Counted from the first letter of the stretch, positions 1-9,122 are shown. The stretch: 24,436 nucleotides of DNA from UBA4732 sp002404095 (GCA_036783645.1 DAIPWT010000099.1:1-24436), one strand, 5' to 3'. The notes: generated by a model not told the origin, from the sequence alone. Made by a program: numbers and translations.

Positions 1-99
1 ATGGCCACAACGGTTCCGCTATGCCGCTTAATGATTTTTCGCACAGGCTCTAAGGGAATTGAGTCGCCACTTTGACGTAACTCGTCTTGGGAGTTAAGG

Positions 100-1865
100 A
101 TGGCACGAACCAAAAAAGCCACTGCGAAGGTAGAAAAAGTGCGGCCTTACGTGGAGGGCGTTGCCAAGAACCTCGTCGATAAGCTGTACGGTCCCGCCGG
201 GCTGCCGTGGGGCGTTACCCTGACCGAACGGGAAGACGTTTGCCTCAGCATCCGCGCCGTTCTCACGGAGAAGATGCTGGAGGCGGCCTTGGAACGTCAG
301 GCGGCCGACTATCCGCGGCGGCCGTCGGAGTTCGGCAACGGTCCAGGGCGTCATCGCCCGCTCGACTGCGACGACGTGGAAGCGCGCTTGGTGCAGACGC
401 GAGCGGGGGAGGCCGAATGGCTCGAACCCCAGGCTTACTGCCGCAGTTGTCGGCAGGCTTTTTCCCCCTCCGTCCAAAAGCCTGTGGCCCTGATCGCAGT
501 TCCTACAGCCCGGCCGTGCCAAGCAAGATTATGTACGCGGGCGTCGCCAACACGTCGTTTGCCAACGCCAGCGAAAACCTGTTGGAGGTGGGAGACTTGG
601 TCGTTTCGGCCAAGCAAGTCGAGCGTGTGACCAAGGGGATCGGCCTGGAACGCACGGCGGAGCGCGACAGGGCGGTGGCCGCCTATCTGGACCTGCCTCT
701 AGTCGAACGCAAAGCCGCCCCTCAAGGGGTGACGGCGCCGGCGGCAGCGGTGGTCGGCACGGACGGCGGCCGCATCCAAATCCTGGACCGTGGGGCGGCC
801 GGCGAGTCGGCGGTCCCAGCGGCCGCGGCGGCCGACCCGGCGACGGCCAGAAGGGCAAAAAACCGAAGTCGCCGGCCTCTGGCGTCCCAGCGGCCGCGGC
901 GGCCGACCCGGCGACGGCCAAGGCGAGTCCACCGGCGTCGGCGGCCGCGGTGGAGCGTGGCGGCCGCTACTGGCGTGAAGACAAGATCGGCGTGCTGATG
1001 GCCATGAAGAGCACCGTCTCGGTCAGCGATCCTTGTCCGCGAATTCCCGAGGGTTTTCTCGACCCCACGCGTAGGGGCAAGCTCACGCGTGAACTGCGCA
1101 AGGGCGTCCCCGTCGCGGAGGAACCGGCCGGCGAGGCCAAGGACGCCGAGGCCGAAGAGCAGTCCTATGAAAGCCGGCCCGCCGTCTGGAAGCTGCCGGA
1201 GGTCCAGGAGAAACGGCTGCTGGGATCGCGGCAAAACGGGGAGTCGTTTGGGCCAATGGTCGCGGCGGCGGCCTGGGCGATGGGGTTGTTCGGAGCGACG
1301 CGTCGTGGCCCTCATCGGCGATGGAGCGGAGACCAACGGGACGGTGTGGCGCAACTACTTCTCGTCGTTCACGCCGATCCTGGATTTCATCCGCGCCTTG
1401 TCCTACGTCTATGCGGCGGCGCACGCCGGCAGCGCCAAGACGCCGGGTTGGCTGCGTTACCGGGAGTGGATCGCTTGGGTCTGGCAGGGCAAGGTGGATG
1501 GGGTGCTGGCGGCGTTGCGGGCGCGGCAGGCGGAACGGGGAGACCCCCAAGAGGAGGACAAGGAAACGCATCCACGCAAGGTGGCGGCCAAGACGCAGAC
1601 CTACCTGGAAAACAATCGGAGCCGGATGCGTTACGACGAGTACCGCCGCCAGGGACTGCCGATCACTTCCAGCTACGTGGAGAGCGCCGTCAAGCAGTTG
1701 AACCAGCGGGCCAAGGGGACGGAAAAGTTCTGGGGAGAGCAAGGGGCCGAGGCGATCCTCCAGTTGCGTGGCGACGCCTTGAGCGACGACAAGCCGCTCA
1801 AGGCATTCTGGGAACGACAGCAAGCTCAGGCGTCTGGACAACGCCCCTATCGCCGGGCGGCGTGA
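100..1865 (+). pseudogene. ISKra4-family transposase, frameshifted remnant
   Basis: This was a DDE transposase of the ISKra4 family, which moves an insertion sequence by cut-and-paste or copy-paste. The reading is spread over three frames. Residues MARTKKATAKVEKVRPYVEG through EWLEPQAYCRSCRQAF are in the first frame. The part from YSPAVPSKIMYAGVANTSFA to RIQILDRGAAG continues in a second. RYWREDKIGVLMAMKS is in a third, and VVALIGDGAETNGTVWRNYF to ASGQRPYRRAA, ending at the stop at 1865, returns to the second. Frame changes fall near 465-500, in a duplication at 813-920, and near 1295-1305. Segment order and the C-terminal YVES...KGTEKFWGEQGAEAILQLR block match what I recall of intact planctomycete members. 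The start at 100 follows GGGAG. I saw no clear terminal inverted repeats, so the limits of the IS are unknown. It is almost certainly inactive. Confidence 0.88.
813..920 (+). repeat. 71-bp offset tandem duplication inside the transposase remnant
   Basis: A 37-bp GC-rich block (GTCCCAGCGGCCGCGG...GACGGCCA) occurs perfectly at 813-849 and again at 884-920. The offset is 71 bp, which is not a multiple of three. The duplication therefore changes the reading frame of the transposase and is one of the lesions that broke it. Confidence 0.9.
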
Positions 1866-1976
1866 TCACAAACCATGTCGTGCGCCCGGTGCGCGGTGCG
1901 CGGCGTGAATGTATTGATTGTAGATGTGGAATGAAGCTTGCTTGCGGCCCCGCCCACCACGCGAATAACCTGATAG

Positions 1977-2414
1977 TCACATCCGCGGCGCCGGTTTCGG
2001 ATACTCCGTCGGCGCCACCATACGTTCCAGCCGCCGTTCGCCGCGCAGCAGCGTCACCGTCGCCGGCACGCCCACCGGCAGCGTCGTCAAGCGCTTGTGC
2101 AGATCGTTCACGTTGGCCGTCGCCTGCTCGTCCAGAGCCACGATGACGTCTTCTACCTGTAGTCCTGCCTGGTCCGCCGGGCCGTTCTTCTCCACCGACA
2201 GCACCGCGACGCCGCTTGTCCCCGTTAGCTCGTAGCGCCGCGCTAAAGCTGGCGCTAGCGGCGCGTTGCGAGCGTGTAGGCCGAGATAGCCGTGTACGGC
2301 GACGTTGGAATAGGCGTCGAGGGCTTCGCGCTCGGTCGGCTCGGGGGTGAAATAGCCGGGGTCTTGGCCGGAGTCGGCGCCGTTGCTGATGAAGTGCCGC
2401 CAGAATCGGGACAT
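1977..2414 (-). CDS. small PDZ-domain protein
   Basis: This 145-aa protein has an N-terminal segment of about 55 residues (MSRFWRHFISNGADSG...) followed by a PDZ domain. The domain runs from YLGLHARNAP through SGVAVLSVEKNGPADQAGLQVEDVIVALDEQATANVNDLHKRL to PATVTLLRGERRLERMV. The GPADQAGLQVGD-like core and the following Asn-Asp-Leu helix are typical of HtrA-type PDZ domains, which bind C-terminal peptides. There is no protease domain, signal peptide or transmembrane segment. The start at 2414 is chosen because a GGAG ribosome binding site lies just upstream on the minus strand. The frame stays open further upstream, but that stretch is not protein-like. It stands alone between the decayed transposase and the toxin/immunity pair. 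It could be a stand-alone adaptor or a piece left from a larger HtrA-like protein. Confidence 0.75.
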   Translation of the reverse strand: MSRFWRHFISNGADSGQDPGYFTPEPTEREALDAYSNVAVHGYLGLHARNAPLAPALARRYELTGTSGVAVLSVEKNGPADQAGLQVEDVIVALDEQATANVNDLHKRLTTLPVGVPATVTLLRGERRLERMVAPTEYPKPAPRM

Positions 2415-2466
2415 GGGTGTCTCCTGCGAAGGGAGGTCGCTCTGTCCCCCATTGTAACGGCGGCGG

Positions 2467-2805
2467 TCAAGGCGCGTTCGCTTTTGCTTCTCCCGAAACA
2501 CATTTCAACCACTCGGACAGACATTCCTTGAACTCTCGCAAGCTGACCTTAGAGACCGGGAGGCTCTCGTCCCACGCATTTTCGATCGCTACGCCATCGG
2601 GCCGAATCGTAACCGTATGGGCGTTCCCTGTCCCCGACCATTCTTTACGACGACCTTGTTCCGTTTCCGCGATCAATTCAAGGAAGTGTTTACAACTTGC
2701 AACGCTTCCCTGGACGTCTTGCTCCAAGAAGGAGCCTAAGACGCCGCCCTGATCGCCAAATTCAGCACGTAGGAACCCGTGGTTGTCGCGAAAGCATTTG
2801 AGCAT
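2467..2805 (-). CDS. probable immunity protein for the adjacent EndoU-like toxin
   Basis: This 112-aa cytoplasmic protein (MLKCFRDNHGFLRAEFGDQGGVLGSFLEQDVQG...) has no signal peptide or membrane segment. Its middle and C-terminus (WSGTGNAHTVTIRPDGVAIENAWDE followed by VSLREFKECLSEWL) resemble small YacL/immunity-type proteins found next to polymorphic toxin tips. That family assignment is from memory and moderate. The gene starts 11 bp after the stop of the EndoU-like gene on the same strand. This is the usual toxin-then-immunity order, and the two are probably co-transcribed. The inferred role is to bind and block the toxin nuclease. It could also be an unrelated small conserved protein. Confidence 0.6.
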   Translation of the reverse strand: MLKCFRDNHGFLRAEFGDQGGVLGSFLEQDVQGSVASCKHFLELIAETEQGRRKEWSGTGNAHTVTIRPDGVAIENAWDESLPVSKVSLREFKECLSEWLKCVSGEAKANAP

Positions 2806-2816
2806 GATGCAAGACC

Positions 2817-3221
2817 TCAGTAGATGGGGAACGCCGTGTTAATGTCGCCCGCGGCGTCAAGATAACCTCCGATTCGCAGGCCGCTTGGCGTGACGCCTTC
2901 CCAGTAATTGCCTCTGGTCAGGATCGGATTTCCAAACGCTCCGTCGATTTCAGAAAGGACTTGGTTCTGCGCCCATGCGTCAGGGAAGAAAGTTGACGCC
3001 GATCCCTTCGCCACCCAGCTGCTAGTGGCTGGGTCGAGTATTTCGACCTCGGCGCGATAGAGACCCTGGGCGTTCGGTGGATCAACGATCCGGGCGACTC
3101 GTGCCGTAGGTGGGTTTTGGCCTCCCGCGCGATGGTGAAATCCGACAGCCCTCCCACTACGGTTAATCTTACCCTCGAAGATATGCTCTTCGTTGACGTC
3201 CACTCCAGAACTACCTGTCAC
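2817..3221 (-). CDS. EndoU-like RNase toxin module (orphan polymorphic-toxin tip)
   Basis: The 134-residue product matches the layout of bacterial EndoU nuclease domains, which act as C-terminal RNase tips of contact-dependent and other polymorphic toxins. Visible marks are EEHIFEGK near residue 11, a GFHH pair at 27-30, a lysine at 72, the FFPDAW block at 78-83 and the closing NTAFPIY that corresponds to the family's TAYP motif. The likely catalytic residues are a His of the HH pair, H13 or a neighbour, and K72. The listed start is a GTG. The frame stays open about 55 bp further upstream (residues like SPTDPAASEPSPTGEG) to a TGA, so the module may have been cut from a larger carrier protein. 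No trafficking domain, RHS repeat or signal peptide is present here. The immunity gene follows at 11 bp. Confidence 0.72.
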   Translation of the reverse strand: MTGSSGVDVNEEHIFEGKINRSGRAVGFHHRAGGQNPPTARVARIVDPPNAQGLYRAEVEILDPATSSWVAKGSASTFFPDAWAQNQVLSEIDGAFGNPILTRGNYWEGVTPSGLRIGGYLDAAGDINTAFPIY

Positions 3222-3557
3222 GGGCGTTCCTTCCCCCGTTGGGCTTGGCTCCGAAGCAGCCGGATCGGTAGGCGATCATGGTTGGTTTGCGCATGTGGGC
3301 GCCGTCGCCACCGGCGTCATTGTAGACGTCGGCGCCCCTGGCGGCGCGGTCGCGGCGCCGCGGCGCCCTCCAGGTCGCACGTCCTTTGACTGTCACTTTC
3401 GTTTTTCATCCCTTTACCTCCATCCTTTCGTCGGTTCTTGTGCGTAGAATGCCAGAGTCGGATTGGCCGCGGGACAAATCGCAACCTATAGTTCATCCAG
3501 AATCCGCCGTCCTTCTCCGGTTTGTGCGAACCCATTCCGTTTTCCGCGAGCGGACCC
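3222..3557. other. gene-free stretch between divergent genes
   Basis: About 335 bp lie between the leftward EndoU module and the rightward gene at 3558. I found no protein-like frame in it. If the toxin once had an N-terminal carrier, its remains should be here on the minus strand, but I do not recognise any domain in the three minus frames. Promoters for both genes presumably lie here, but I could not place them with confidence. Confidence 0.5.
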
Positions 3558-4205
3558 ATGGCGCAAAGAGCATCCATGACTCCTGAACAGTTGGCCGCCC
3601 ATCTTCGGGTGGATCGTTACGGCGACTTCGTGTTGACCGACGCCATCCGCCCCGCCCCGCACGTGCCCGTCACGCCGCGGCAGGGCTACCGCATGGACGT
3701 CTACCGCGACGCCCGCGCCGGCCTGGCCGTGCCCGTGCTGGCGGCCGCCGTCTCGAAACACCAGCTGTTCGACGTTTTCCTCGACCTGCTCGACCCGCTC
3801 GGCGCGATCGTCGATCTCGTCCTGGAAACCAGCCACGCCAACGAAGGCGCCTCGCATCAGGATCTGATGCGCGAAGGCATCGACCTACCCGTGCTGCAAA
3901 GCGGTTTTCTCGATTTCGAGGATTTGCTGCTCAACGACGGTTGCGCCGGCGCGGCCGTCATCTCCACCACGGAGCCGATGGAAGTGCAGTTCGACGAGCA
4001 TAAATTGCTAGTCGTTTACGCACATGACCTGGCGCCGTTCGAGCGCGTCCTGCGCCAGCACGGCATTCGCCGCGACGACAGCCTGAAACTCATCACCGAA
4101 GGCGAACATTTGCACAGCACCGCCCCGCGCTACGCGGACGAGTTCGAGCGGCTGTGCTGCCGCGTCGGCGTCGGCGAACCGGGCGAGCGCGTGAGCTTGG
4201 AATAA
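3558..4205 (+). CDS. conserved hypothetical protein, 216 aa
   Basis: I do not recognise this family. The product (MAQRASMTPEQLAAHLRVDRYGDFVLTDAIRPAPHV...) appears cytoplasmic, with no signal peptide or membrane span. It is acidic and rich in charged residues, with alternating strand-like and helical stretches such as HQLFDVFLDLLDPLGAIVDLVLE and EVQFDEHKLLVVYAHDLAPFERVLRQHGI. Its coding statistics (third-position GC, no low complexity) look like a real chromosomal gene. The start at 3558 is favoured; another in-frame ATG lies at 3576. The gene ends directly before a long hairpin and is convergent with the HEAT-repeat gene. Confidence 0.7.
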   Translation: MAQRASMTPEQLAAHLRVDRYGDFVLTDAIRPAPHVPVTPRQGYRMDVYRDARAGLAVPVLAAAVSKHQLFDVFLDLLDPLGAIVDLVLETSHANEGASHQDLMREGIDLPVLQSGFLDFEDLLLNDGCAGAAVISTTEPMEVQFDEHKLLVVYAHDLAPFERVLRQHGIRRDDSLKLITEGEHLHSTAPRYADEFERLCCRVGVGEPGERVSLE

Positions 4206-4206
4206 A

Positions 4207-4288
4207 GGCGAGCCGGGTCGCGTAAGCGCCCGGAGTTTCCGTGCCATCGCGGAAACCATCTCCGGGCGCTTACGCGACCCGGCTCGCC
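4207..4288. terminator. long perfect hairpin between convergent genes (GGCGAGCCGGG family)
   Basis: A perfect 28-bp inverted repeat (4207-4234 with 4261-4288) encloses a second small stem (GTTTCCG/CGGAAAC). It starts 2 bp after the stop of the rightward gene and ends 5 bp before the stop of the leftward gene, so it probably serves as a bidirectional terminator. There is no T-run. Its outer arms, GGCGAGCCGGG and CCCGGCTCGCC, recur at 22681-22749. Confidence 0.8.
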
Positions 4289-4293
4289 AAGAC

Positions 4294-5637
4294 TCACGGC
4301 AGCGGCAAATCCTTGAACTCAAACGGGATGACGTGCTGTTCGGTCGTCCAGGTGTGGTAGATGAGCTTCGTCGGCGCTTCCGCCTTAGCGCCGCCCGCCG
4401 TGGTGAAAGTCAGCGTCATTGCGACGTGGTTTTGGGCGCTATTGTCCCACTGACTGCCCGTGATCTGGAACTTGCCACCTTTCTCGTCTTGCAATTCAAT
4501 CCGCTGGACCAACGAATTCATCCATGAGTAGTCGTTAGGGTTGTCCTTCAAATCTTCGTTGACGACCATTTTGATCTGGTATTGCTTGCCGGGCTGCTCG
4601 GTCACGTCCTCGATTTGAAATTGTGTGCTGCCGATGGTCGTTTTCTTTCCCTTGGCTTCCAGGATCTTCTCGGCCACGACGACGGGCTTTTGATTCACCA
4701 GCAGCATGATGGGCAATGTGCCGCGGACGACTTTCACCGTCGTCGCCTGCTCCGAGGCTCGCAGCAGATTGGCCTGTGTCTGTGTGCTGAACATGCGATT
4801 GCCGTTGCCGTACTTGCCGGAAGTCCACCGGCCGCTCAACAACACGTTGCCGTTGAAAAGCTCGTTGTTGTTGACGGGGGGGACGAGCATGGAGTTTTTT
4901 TCGTTGTCGTAAGCGGCTTCGAGGTGGGGCTCGCCGACGCCAAGCAGGGCCATTCTCGGCTCGATACACACTGAGAACTGAAGCGTCAAGCTCCCGTTGC
5001 GGTTTAGGGGTGCGGCCCCTTTGCCGGCGAGACTGAAGTCGATGTTGCGGTTCTGGTTGAAGCCGGTGGCCGTGAAGCGAAACACCCCTTCCGTATGAAC
5101 GTAAGGCGCGTAAGCGTTCTGCTGGTAAAGGCGAATGTGGTCGTCGCCGTAGCCTTGCTGGATCACCAACCCGGTCGCCCGACTGATCTTTTCGACGGCC
5201 TCCCAGAAGGGGGCGTCCTTGAAGTCGAAGCTGTAAAGGCGGCTGGGGTCGTTGACGTTGTACTCAATCTGGTAGCCGGTCTGGCGGATCAGCTCGGCGA
5301 AGGCGTCTTTGACGGGCTTGTTGACGGTCTTGAAGGTGATGCGCTTGGGAGCGAGAAGGACGGCTGCTTCGACGGCGGGAATCAGTTCGCTGGCGCGACG
5401 GCGGACTTCGGCGTCGGTATGGCTGAGCGCGATGCGTAGGGCGGGCAGCGCTCGAACGCCTGCGATCTGGAGGGCGTGGCTGGCCGCGTCGCGTTTACGA
5501 TAATCGTTGTCGCCCAGCTGCTGGACCAACTGCTCGACCGCGACATCCGGCGTCGGCTTGGCGGGCGGCGCTTCCCCCTGGGACATTACGGCTAGGGCGA
5601 TCCAGCAAACGGCGACGAGCGGTATGGTCTTGTCCAC
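4294..5637 (-). CDS. secreted HEAT-repeat protein with possible secretin-short-domain-like segment
   Basis: This 447-aa protein starts with a signal-like sequence (VDKTIPLVAVCWIALAVMSQGEA). A short HEAT-like region follows (VEQLVQQLGDNDYRKRDAASHALQIAGVRALPALRIALSHTDAEVRRRASEL, about residues 34-90). Next comes a segment that resembles secretin/TonB short domains (ITFKTVNKPVKDAFAELIRQTGYQIEYN, about 97-165). The rest is strand-rich and I do not recognise it. HEAT repeats of this kind are common in planctomycete secreted proteins and mediate protein contacts. The GTG at 5637 is preferred because GGAGG lies 8 nt upstream and it puts the signal peptide at the N-terminus; the longer ATG frame from 5712 lacks both. 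Function is unknown; export to the periplasm or paryphoplasm is likely. Confidence 0.75.
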   Translation of the reverse strand: MDKTIPLVAVCWIALAVMSQGEAPPAKPTPDVAVEQLVQQLGDNDYRKRDAASHALQIAGVRALPALRIALSHTDAEVRRRASELIPAVEAAVLLAPKRITFKTVNKPVKDAFAELIRQTGYQIEYNVNDPSRLYSFDFKDAPFWEAVEKISRATGLVIQQGYGDDHIRLYQQNAYAPYVHTEGVFRFTATGFNQNRNIDFSLAGKGAAPLNRNGSLTLQFSVCIEPRMALLGVGEPHLEAAYDNEKNSMLVPPVNNNELFNGNVLLSGRWTSGKYGNGNRMFSTQTQANLLRASEQATTVKVVRGTLPIMLLVNQKPVVVAEKILEAKGKKTTIGSTQFQIEDVTEQPGKQYQIKMVVNEDLKDNPNDYSWMNSLVQRIELQDEKGGKFQITGSQWDNSAQNHVAMTLTFTTAGGAKAEAPTKLIYHTWTTEQHVIPFEFKDLPLP

Positions 5638-5740
5638 GCGCAAACCTCCGCGGTGCGGCACAACACGGTTGCTACGATTATTGAGTATAACGCGACGGCA
5701 ACGATGCTGCAAGAAAAAGCGAAAAGAGGCGTCGTCAGTC

Positions 5741-5782
5741 CTCGGACCCCGGACTCACGAGTACGTTCGCCCGGGGTCCGAG
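5741..5782. repeat. 12-bp perfect inverted repeat upstream of two divergent genes
   Basis: CTCGGACCCCGG at 5741-5752 pairs perfectly with 5771-5782 around an 18-nt loop. It lies between the divergent starts at 5637 and 5921, so it is not a terminator for either gene. It may be an operator or part of a 5' leader. Confidence 0.55.
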
Positions 5783-5920
5783 CCGTCAGAACCGCCGCCG
5801 CTTTGTCGTCGATAGCTTGCGTCGCGCTCCGGTCGTGTGTGTTACTATAGTCGAGGGCTTGGGCAGGCGATTCACTTTCGCAACGCCGCATCCGCCTTGC
5901 ATTACAGAAGAAAAGTTCTC

Positions 5921-8032
5921 ATGTTCTTCTCTTTTCTCACCGCCCGGCGGAAGTCGGCGCCGACCCGGCCAACGACGCGGCTAAGGCTGGAACTGCTTGA
6001 GGAGCGGACGCTGCTTAACAGCCGCTTCGTGGTACCGCTCGCCTCGGCCGACAACGTCGCCAACTTCGCCACCTTGCAGGCCGCCCTGGCGACGCCGGGC
6101 CTCAACCCCGGCGATGTCATTCAGATCGAGCCAGGCTCCGCGCCAGGCAACATCGTCAACGCCGATCTGCCGGCCGTGGCCGGCCTGACGGTTCGCGGCG
6201 ACCCGACGGCCGCCCTCAGCGCGATCCCGCAGTTCACCGTCAGCGACGCTTTCACGGTGGGCGCGGCGCAGGAAGGGTTCACATTCCGGCACGTCAACAT
6301 CGGCCTGATCGAGACGCCCTACTTCCCCATCCCCAACTTTGTCGGCGAACTTATATTCACGGCCGACGGGACCATCGCTGACTCCACGGTCGTGAACATC
6401 AGCGCCGGGAACTTCCCCAATCCAGTAGCAAGCCTTGTAGAATTCGACGGCGCCGCCGATGTCCTTACTGGCACCACGCTCGCAAATCACAGCAGTCTCC
6501 GCGTAACTAATCTTCTTGCCGTCAGTCCCCCCGATGGGTCCAGCACCCTCGTCAGCGACAACGTCTTTGATATGTCCAATATCACCAACGATGGGGTGGT
6601 TTATTTCAGATACTCCAGCGTCTTCCAAAAAGCCCAGGTGACGGATCAGCTGATTGGCAACGTCTTCATTAACCAAGGCGGAGCGGCAAACATCGGTAAC
6701 GGTGATGCCATAGACGTGGCAAACCTCGTTGGGTTGACCATTCAGGACAACACCATCTCGCTTGCTCCCGCCCTCGTCTTCAACCGCACAAACACCGCCC
6801 CTCCATCCCCTCCATCCAGCTTCGCGACCGGCATCTACCTGACGAACAGCCAGAACACGCAGGTAATCGGCAACGTCATCAATCTGTCAGCGACTATTGC
6901 AACCGGTATCGCCATCAGCACTGGTGACTTTGGGCCCTCAAGCACCTTCATCGCAGGCAACCAAATCAACGCCGGATCGACTGGGACCGGTATATCCTTC
7001 ACGGACAGTTCTTTGGCGTCGGCCCCCGTACTCGACGCCGTCATCCAAGGCAACGACTTCCACAACGACCAGATCGGTGTGCAGCTCAACACCGGCAATA
7101 TTGATGACAGAGGTCATCGGATCGATAATGGCATTGTAACGCTTGATCTAGGCGGCGGCAGTTTGGGCAGCCTCGGCGGCAACGACTTCCGCGGCTTCAC
7201 GGCGCCGGCGACCGCCAGCTCCGGGGCCATCGTCCTCAACACCCTTTCACCGGCGCAGAAGGTGGTCACGGCTCAGATGGACAGCTTCGCGGCGGGCGTC
7301 GATCCCAAGAGCGTGACCTGGGACGGCAGCAAGTCGGCCGGCCTGCCGAACGTCGATGAATCCAACAACCTCACGGGCAACGCCGCCTTCGTCGCCGCCC
7401 TTTACGCCGACATCCTCAAACGAGCCGGCGACACGAGCAATCCCAACGACGCCGGCGGACTGATCGCCGCCCTCAACGGCGGGGCGCTGACGCAGGCCGC
7501 CGCGGCGTCCGCCCTCGTCCACTCGCCGGAAGCGCTGGGTGTGCAGGTGGACGGGCTGTACCTCAAGCTGCTGGGCCGGCCTTCCGACTCCGTCGGCCGG
7601 GCCGGCTTCGTCTCCTTCTTGCAGAACGGCGGGACGGTGGAGCAGATCATCGGTCTGATGGTCTCCTCACCGGAGTACGCCGCCCTCACCGGCTCCGACG
7701 CCGGCTTTGTGCAATCGCTGTACACCAACCTGCTGGGCCGCGTCGGCGATGACGCCGAGGTCGCCGGCTATGTGGCCGTTCTGCCATCAAGGGGCCGGGC
7801 CGCCGTGGCCGCGCTCTTCACGCAGTCGGCTGAGTTCCGCTCCAACGTGGTGAACCAGTTCTACAGCGCAACGCCCGCGCCCACTTCGGTCTCCGCGCTA
7901 TTCCCCCCATTGCTTCACCGGACGGGGGCGGCGACGGCCGCGGAAATCAATGGCTACGTGGCTTCGGGCCTATCCCTGCTGGACCTCGAAACCGCCTTCG
8001 CCAGCAGCACCGAGTTCTTTGTGGACGGCTAG
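5921..8032 (+). CDS. LEPR-XLL surface protein with beta-helix and DUF4214 repeats
   Basis: The 703-aa product begins with a planctomycete export-type N-terminus: a short basic stretch (MFFSFLTARRKSAPTRPTTR) followed by LRLELLEERTLLNS, the LEPR-XLL motif found at the start of large secreted or surface proteins in this phylum. About residues 40-450 consist of N-, T- and I-rich repeated strands (VIQGNDFHN, VIGNVINLSA, LIGNVFINQGG), as in right-handed parallel beta-helices. Residues from about 485 on hold three DUF4214 units: FVAALYADILKRAGD, QVDGLYLKLLGRPSD and FVQSLYTNLLGRVGD. These are typical of extracellular adhesins and S-layer-like proteins. The start at 5921 is chosen because the LEPR-XLL motif follows it at the usual distance; upstream in-frame sequence is not protein-like. 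A related truncated gene lies at 22765-23895. Confidence 0.85.
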   Translation: MFFSFLTARRKSAPTRPTTRLRLELLEERTLLNSRFVVPLASADNVANFATLQAALATPGLNPGDVIQIEPGSAPGNIVNADLPAVAGLTVRGDPTAALSAIPQFTVSDAFTVGAAQEGFTFRHVNIGLIETPYFPIPNFVGELIFTADGTIADSTVVNISAGNFPNPVASLVEFDGAADVLTGTTLANHSSLRVTNLLAVSPPDGSSTLVSDNVFDMSNITNDGVVYFRYSSVFQKAQVTDQLIGNVFINQGGAANIGNGDAIDVANLVGLTIQDNTISLAPALVFNRTNTAPPSPPSSFATGIYLTNSQNTQVIGNVINLSATIATGIAISTGDFGPSSTFIAGNQINAGSTGTGISFTDSSLASAPVLDAVIQGNDFHNDQIGVQLNTGNIDDRGHRIDNGIVTLDLGGGSLGSLGGNDFRGFTAPATASSGAIVLNTLSPAQKVVTAQMDSFAAGVDPKSVTWDGSKSAGLPNVDESNNLTGNAAFVAALYADILKRAGDTSNPNDAGGLIAALNGGALTQAAAASALVHSPEALGVQVDGLYLKLLGRPSDSVGRAGFVSFLQNGGTVEQIIGLMVSSPEYAALTGSDAGFVQSLYTNLLGRVGDDAEVAGYVAVLPSRGRAAVAALFTQSAEFRSNVVNQFYSATPAPTSVSALFPPLLHRTGAATAAEINGYVASGLSLLDLETAFASSTEFFVDG

Positions 8033-8226
8033 GGAACTTCCTTCTGACGCCCGACCGAAAGGGTGAAGTCACTAACAAAAGGCGAGCCGCTGGGCTTTTC
8101 CTCCTAAAATCGTCAAACCGAGTGGACGGCGTTGCATGGCACCCCACTTGTGTGGGTACTAATGGATTTATCCCGACGGTTCGGACGGCGAGCATAAAGC
8201 CGCCGGTCGCCTGGGCATTTTCCAAG

Positions 8227-9018
8227 CTAGACTTTGTTATTTAGAAAGCGCGCCAAATAAGGCGCGGTACGGCTCCCTGATATCCGAGACGCCTCGGCCG
8301 GCGTCCCGCAGGCGACCACCCGGCCGCCTTCGTCGCCCGCGCCCGGCCCCATATCGATAACCCAGTCGCTGCCCGCCACGACCCGCATGTCGTGTTCCAC
8401 CACGATGACGGTATTGCCAGCCTCGACTAATCCGTCGAGTTGGGCCACGAGCTTCTCCACGTCGGCCGGATGCAGGCCCGTGGTAGGCTCGTCGAGGATG
8501 TAGAGTGTGCGGCCGCGCTGCGCCCGTTGCAGTTCGGTCGCCAGCTTGATCCGTTGCGCTTCTCCGCCGGATAGTTCCGTGGCCGGCTGGCCGAGCCGTA
8601 GATAGCCCAAGCCGACTTCCCGCAATGAGGCTTCCCGTTAGGTGTCGATCCTGTTCATCATGGTGACGCTGCCAACGGACGACCGTGTGGTAGGGGAACC
8701 GCGTTGCTGCTGCAAGGCTACGGCCGGAGGCAAGCCGTCGATGGCATCCACGTCGGGCACGCCCATCTGGTGGAACAGACGCCTGGCGTAAGGCGCGACG
8801 GATTCAAGGTAACGGCGCTGCGCTTCCGCGTAGAGCGTACCGAACGCCAAAGAGGATTTGCCGGAGCCGGAAAATCCCGTGAACACGACTAGAGCGTCAC
8901 GGGGAAGATCGAGATCGACGTTCTTGAGGTTGTGCTCGCGGGCGCCGCGCACGTGAACAAACCCGGCGTCCTCTCTGTCCGCGGCTTTGCGAACGAGGCG
9001 ATGGGCGGGTTGTTCCAT
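8227..9018 (-). pseudogene. uvrA: uvrA-like gene with large internal deletion
   Basis: Two pieces of a UvrA-type excinuclease ATPase lie head to tail in one reading frame. The N-terminal piece (8638-9018) holds HVRGAREHNLKNVDLDLP, the Walker A GFSGSGKSSLAFGTLYAEAQRRY and VDAIDGLPPAVALQQQRG, and stops after GSVTMMNRIDT. After TAA and four codons the C-terminal piece (8227-8625) holds VGLGYLRLGQPATELSGGEAQRIKL, the Walker B block LYILDEPTTGLHP and the HDM switch region. An intact family member has roughly 750-950 residues, so about 500 or more are missing, including the UvrB-binding, zinc and second Walker A regions. It probably came from the UvrA2-like class and cannot act in repair. The mobile element begins 78 bp upstream of its start. 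Confidence 0.87.
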
Positions 9019-9096
9019 GAGTCAGGCTCACTTGCCTTCGGCGGAATAATAAAAGGACATAGGAGGGCAAGAAGTGTGCCGCAGCGGAGGCGCGAA

Positions 9097-9122
9097 AAAA
9101 AGAAGTACGCCCGGCGACCGTC
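9097..9122 (+). repeat. attL core (26-bp direct repeat)
   Basis: The 26-bp sequence runs from AAAAAGAAGTACGC to GGCGACCGTC and is identical to 18442-18467. Here it is followed by element DNA (ATCGAGAG), so the hairpin that the right copy forms is broken at this end. Confidence 0.88.

Noticed and set aside
5507..5850. Open frames upstream of the LEPR-XLL gene
   Set aside because: They are antisense to the HEAT-repeat gene or cross the inverted repeat, with no protein-like features.
8095..8120. Possible terminator after the DUF4214 gene (AGCC/GGCT stem then TTTT)
   Set aside because: The stem has only about four pairs; too weak to call.
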